From assembly GCA_947499955.1 (NCBI GenBank), contig CANMQI010000003.1, positions 62,001-126,000 of the forward strand: a stretch of 64,000 bases of DNA, read 5' to 3'. Source of the stretch: an uncultured Granulosicoccus sp. (lineage in GTDB: Bacteria > Pseudomonadota > Gammaproteobacteria > Granulosicoccales > Granulosicoccaceae). The notes beneath the pieces are model-generated. The model saw only the letters and a list, made by a program, of their open reading frames with translations, did no database searches and had not been told where the DNA came from. Numbering within the stretch: the stretch's first letter is position 1; each line of letters starts with the position of its first letter. Positions 61,236 through 64,000 of the stretch are shown piece by piece. The position numbers and the translations under genes were made by a program.

Positions 61236-62285
61236 TCAGCTTTCGTCGCTGTTGATCCTGCTATCCGGATGCAACGATTTTCCCAGAATATGGGTGCTGT
61301 TGTTGATACGACTCGATGGCATTCCCACCACTCGGGGATCAGGGCCTTTCACGACGTCGTGATCCTTGCCCGGGTAATCCAGCGTACTCAGAAAGTGTTG
61401 TATGCAGTTGATTCGGGCGCGCTTCTTGTCGATGGAACGAATGATGGTCCAGGGAGCATCGGCCGTATCGGTGTAGAAGAACATGGCCTCCTTGGCTTCG
61501 GTGTAATCGTCCCATTTGGTCAGACTGGCCTTGTCGATCGGACTGAGCTTCCATTGTTTCAAAGGATCGGTCTCCCGACTCTTGAAGCGGCGAGCCTGTT
61601 CTTCACGACTGACCGAGAACCAGTATTTGTACAGCTTGATGCCGGATCTCACCATCATGCGCTCAAGCTCTGGTGTCTGTCGCATGAATTCCAGGTATTC
61701 GTTCGGCTTGCAGAAGCCCATGACACGCTCCACCCCTGCACGGTTGTACCAGGAGCGGTCATAAAGCACGATTTCACCTTCAGTGGGCAAATGCTCGATA
61801 TAGCGCTGGAAGTACCACTGACCCCGTTCCTGATCGGTCGGTTTGTTCAATGCAACCACCCTTGCAGTTCTTGGGTTCAGATGCTCCATGTAACGCTTGA
61901 TGGTACCGCCCTTGCCAGCGGCATCACGCCCTTCGAACAACAGAACGAATTTCTGGCCGGTTTCCTGAGCCCAGAGCTGCACTTTCAACAATTCGGCTTG
62001 CAATTCGGCCTTCTCGGATTCGTATTCGGCACGATCGAGTTTGTTCAATGGCCCCAGGGACTCTGCCAGCTCGGCACCGCCGACCGGCGAGTAGCTTTCA
62101 CCCAGAGCATCCATGATCTGCTCGATCTTGCTGACAGGATCACGCTCGGCCTTGCTGTTCGTGCTGCTGCGACTGCGCTTCGAAGTTGCACTCTTGCTGG
62201 AGTCTCCCTTGCCACTGACAGCATCATCATTCGACACTGCGACTTCAGGGTTGCCCACTACTGCCGGGTTATCAGTCATTGCCAT
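61236..62285 (-). CDS. ppk2: Polyphosphate kinase 2
   Basis: 349 residues from ATG 62285 with GGAG upstream. After a Ser/Lys-rich leader of about 60 residues comes the P-loop kinase core: Walker A FEGRDAAGKGGTIKRYMEHL, lid LNKPTDQERGQWYFQRYIEH, and Walker B/catalytic VLYDRSWYNRAGVERVMGFC. Transfers phosphate between polyphosphate and nucleotides; the class (GDP or ADP use) cannot be read safely. The long basic leader is unusual for the family. Confidence 0.94.
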   Translation of the reverse strand: MAMTDNPAVVGNPEVAVSNDDAVSGKGDSSKSATSKRSRSSTNSKAERDPVSKIEQIMDALGESYSPVGGAELAESLGPLNKLDRAEYESEKAELQAELLKVQLWAQETGQKFVLLFEGRDAAGKGGTIKRYMEHLNPRTARVVALNKPTDQERGQWYFQRYIEHLPTEGEIVLYDRSWYNRAGVERVMGFCKPNEYLEFMRQTPELERMMVRSGIKLYKYWFSVSREEQARRFKSRETDPLKQWKLSPIDKASLTKWDDYTEAKEAMFFYTDTADAPWTIIRSIDKKRARINCIQHFLSTLDYPGKDHDVVKGPDPRVVGMPSSRINNSTHILGKSLHPDSRINSDES

Positions 62286-62531
62286 ACTGTTTTCTCCGTT
62301 GCGTGCAGACCGGGAGGAACTTCCCGATGCCCGTTCATCAATAGCATTTTGCGTGTCAATCCGTGTTGACAGGGATCAACTCCACTTCAGCTACCCTGGA
62401 CGAAATGGTGAAATAAACTACCACCCGGCGGCTCGCCGCCGTAGAATGAGCGGCCTGTCCGTGTTCAGAACAAGGTCCGGCGCGCACGGTTTGCCGTCGG
62501 CCCGAAGCCCCAAGCCTTCAGACCATTGCCA

Positions 62532-63797
62532 ATGTCCGATTTCAACGATTCCCGCACGCGCCGCAACATCATCGTGTTGGTCGCTGCACAGGCCATCCTG
62601 GGTGCACAGATGCCCATGATCTTCGTGGTGGGTGGCCTGGCAGGAGGCATGCTGGCAGGTAATGCCTGTTTTGCCACACTGCCGATCTCCCTCATTGTAT
62701 TCGGATCCATGACCACCGCCCCCTGGCTCTCACCCCTGATGCAGCGCAAGGGACGACGCTTCGGCTTCTGCGTCGGCGCGACAGGTGGGGTCCTCGGTGC
62801 CGCAACGGCTGCCTACGGACTGTATGTGTCCTCCTTCCCACTGTTGCTGCTGGGCTCCTACTTCACCGGCATCTACATGTCGGCACAGGGCTTCTATCGC
62901 TTTGCAGCGGCCGATACTGCATCCGAATCGTTTCGCCCCAAGGCGATCTCCTATGTCATGGCAGGCGGGCTCCTGTCCGCCATCTTCGGACCACAGCTGA
63001 ACAAGTTGGTGTTTGATACCACCTTTCTACCGGTATTCGGCGGAATCTATCTGCCGAATCCCTTCATGGGCACTTATCTGACCATCATCGTCATCAATCT
63101 GGTGGGCATGCTGCTGTTTCTGCTGCTGGACTTGCCCAACGGCGATGAGGCGTCGGCAAACAATGCGGCAGCACCAGCCCCGGCGGTCCGTTCCAAACTC
63201 GAGTTGTTGCGCAACCCCACGGTCCTGGTTGCCATCATCTGCGCCATGGTCTCCTACTCCCTGATGAACCTGGTAATGACGTCCACCCCGCTGGCAGTAC
63301 TGGGCTGCGGATTTACCAGCGACAACGCCAACGACATCGTCTCGGCGCATGTGCTGGCAATGTTCATCCCCTCCTTCTTTACCGGTCACCTGATCGTTCG
63401 ATTTGGCGTCATTCGCATCATCTCGTCCGGTCTGATTATTCTTGCCCTGGCCGGCGTCGTCGCGTTGATGGGGGTAGAACTGGGTAATTTCTATATCGCC
63501 CTTGTCTTTCTGGGCATTGGCTGGAACTTCGGTTTCATCGGTGCCACAACCTTGCTCGCCAGCGCGCACGGCGTCCATGAACGTGGCCGTGCGCAAGGGC
63601 TCAACGATACAATGGTCTTTGGCTGCGTGACTCTCGCCAGCCTGGCATCCGGTGGCCTGATGAACTGCTCCGGCGGCACAGCCGTGCATGGCTGGAGCGC
63701 TGTCAACCTGGCCATGATTCCTTTCCTGTTGCTCGCGGGCGGCGCCCTTGTCTGGCTGAACAGGCACCAACGTCGTCAGGTAGGCACGATCGCCTGA
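62532..63797 (+). CDS. MFS transporter
   Basis: 421 residues from ATG 62532 (TTG 62526 possible). Twelve hydrophobic helices; LMQRKGRRFGFCVGATGGVL carries the loop 2-3 motif of the superfamily and HGVHERGRAQGLNDTMVFG is a YbfB-like trait of sugar/drug exporters. Substrate unknown. Convergent with the alcohol dehydrogenase gene at the edge of the window. Confidence 0.88.
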   Translation: MSDFNDSRTRRNIIVLVAAQAILGAQMPMIFVVGGLAGGMLAGNACFATLPISLIVFGSMTTAPWLSPLMQRKGRRFGFCVGATGGVLGAATAAYGLYVSSFPLLLLGSYFTGIYMSAQGFYRFAAADTASESFRPKAISYVMAGGLLSAIFGPQLNKLVFDTTFLPVFGGIYLPNPFMGTYLTIIVINLVGMLLFLLLDLPNGDEASANNAAAPAPAVRSKLELLRNPTVLVAIICAMVSYSLMNLVMTSTPLAVLGCGFTSDNANDIVSAHVLAMFIPSFFTGHLIVRFGVIRIISSGLIILALAGVVALMGVELGNFYIALVFLGIGWNFGFIGATTLLASAHGVHERGRAQGLNDTMVFGCVTLASLASGGLMNCSGGTAVHGWSAVNLAMIPFLLLAGGALVWLNRHQRRQVGTIA

Positions 63798-63831
63798 CCT
63801 GACAACCTGGTGACTGGCGCTACTGTCCCGA

Positions 63832-64000
63832 TTACATCGTCAACACGATTCTGCCGTCGATCCTGCCGTCGCGCATCTTGTCGAAAACCTGATTGATATT
63901 GTCCAGTGAATCCACGGTGTAGTGCGTCTTCACCTTGCCGGCGGCGGCGAATTCCAGACTTTCAATCAGGTCCATCCGGGTACCCACGATCGAGCCTCTG
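63832..64000 (-). CDS. Zinc-dependent alcohol dehydrogenase, C-terminal fragment
   Basis: Last 55 residues of a medium-chain dehydrogenase; the gene continues beyond the window. Reads [20 protein letters not shown], then [20 protein letters not shown] and a final [11 protein letters not shown]. These are the closing strands of the AdhP/propanol-type class. The GSIVGTR-DL-E motif is typical of NAD-dependent, zinc-containing members. Confidence 0.85.
   Translation of the reverse strand, partial: RGSIVGTRMDLIESLEFAAAGKVKTHYTVDSLDNINQVFDKMRDGRIDGRIVLTM

Overview
The window reads as a chromosomal segment of a free-living, metabolically versatile Gram-negative bacterium, most likely a marine or seaweed-associated gammaproteobacterium. 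This is inference from content: 67K-type SppA, a tripartite TRAP transporter, a polyamine ABC/PuuAB set, PL7 alginate lyase, secreted GH16 and GH26 enzymes, a DamX-type SPOR-like domain, DbpA, GlgC and polyphosphate enzymes. I see no rRNA, tRNA, CRISPR array, prophage or insertion sequence. Both ends are cut inside genes: mmsA on the left and a zinc alcohol dehydrogenase on the right.

Layout. 1-8.9 kb: mmsA with a divergent LysR regulator, a small outer-membrane protein, a secreted GH16 enzyme with a repetitive Pro/Glu linker, a 2OG-Fe(II) oxygenase, SppA and a universal stress protein. 8.9-13.2 kb: a decayed M24-peptidase remnant, a three-gene secreted-protein set (YHYH, PEBP-like, beta-rich protein), a GFA-type zinc protein, a barrel-like outer-membrane protein and a small conserved protein. 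13.4-17.3 kb: dctQMP TRAP operon with a divergent LacI regulator and a perfect 16-bp palindromic operator. 17.3-21.8 kb: a rhizopine-catabolism-like (MocD/E/F) oxygenase set with a PanB-like enzyme and a GntR/FCD regulator; its substrate is unknown.

22.4-36 kb: an exopolysaccharide locus. One operon holds a polyprenyl-phosphate sugar transferase, a Wzz/BY-kinase-like co-polymerase with a broken Walker A and a C-terminal SPOR-like domain, a GT2 and a flippase, with a consensus CRP site upstream. A second operon holds a GT2, an O-antigen-ligase-like protein and a GH26-like enzyme. A divergent GT2 without a canonical start codon and a secreted dimethylformamidase-beta-like protein complete it. 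36.2-43.8 kb: putrescine uptake (potFGHI type) and gamma-glutamyl-putrescine catabolism (puuA, puuB) with a divergent GntR regulator.

43.9-64 kb: PHB depolymerase-like esterase with a CopG-type regulator, cardiolipin synthase, AsmA-like and BON-domain proteins, a deaminase, DbpA, a PP2C-kinase fusion next to a formate/nitrite channel, exopolyphosphatase, GlgC, PL7 alginate lyase with a second consensus CRP site, MATE exporter, PPK2, an MFS transporter and the alcohol dehydrogenase end. The theme is uptake and breakdown of algal or osmolyte-type compounds plus surface polysaccharide and storage-polymer metabolism. Two CRP sites at polysaccharide genes suggest carbon-status control of making and degrading polysaccharide.
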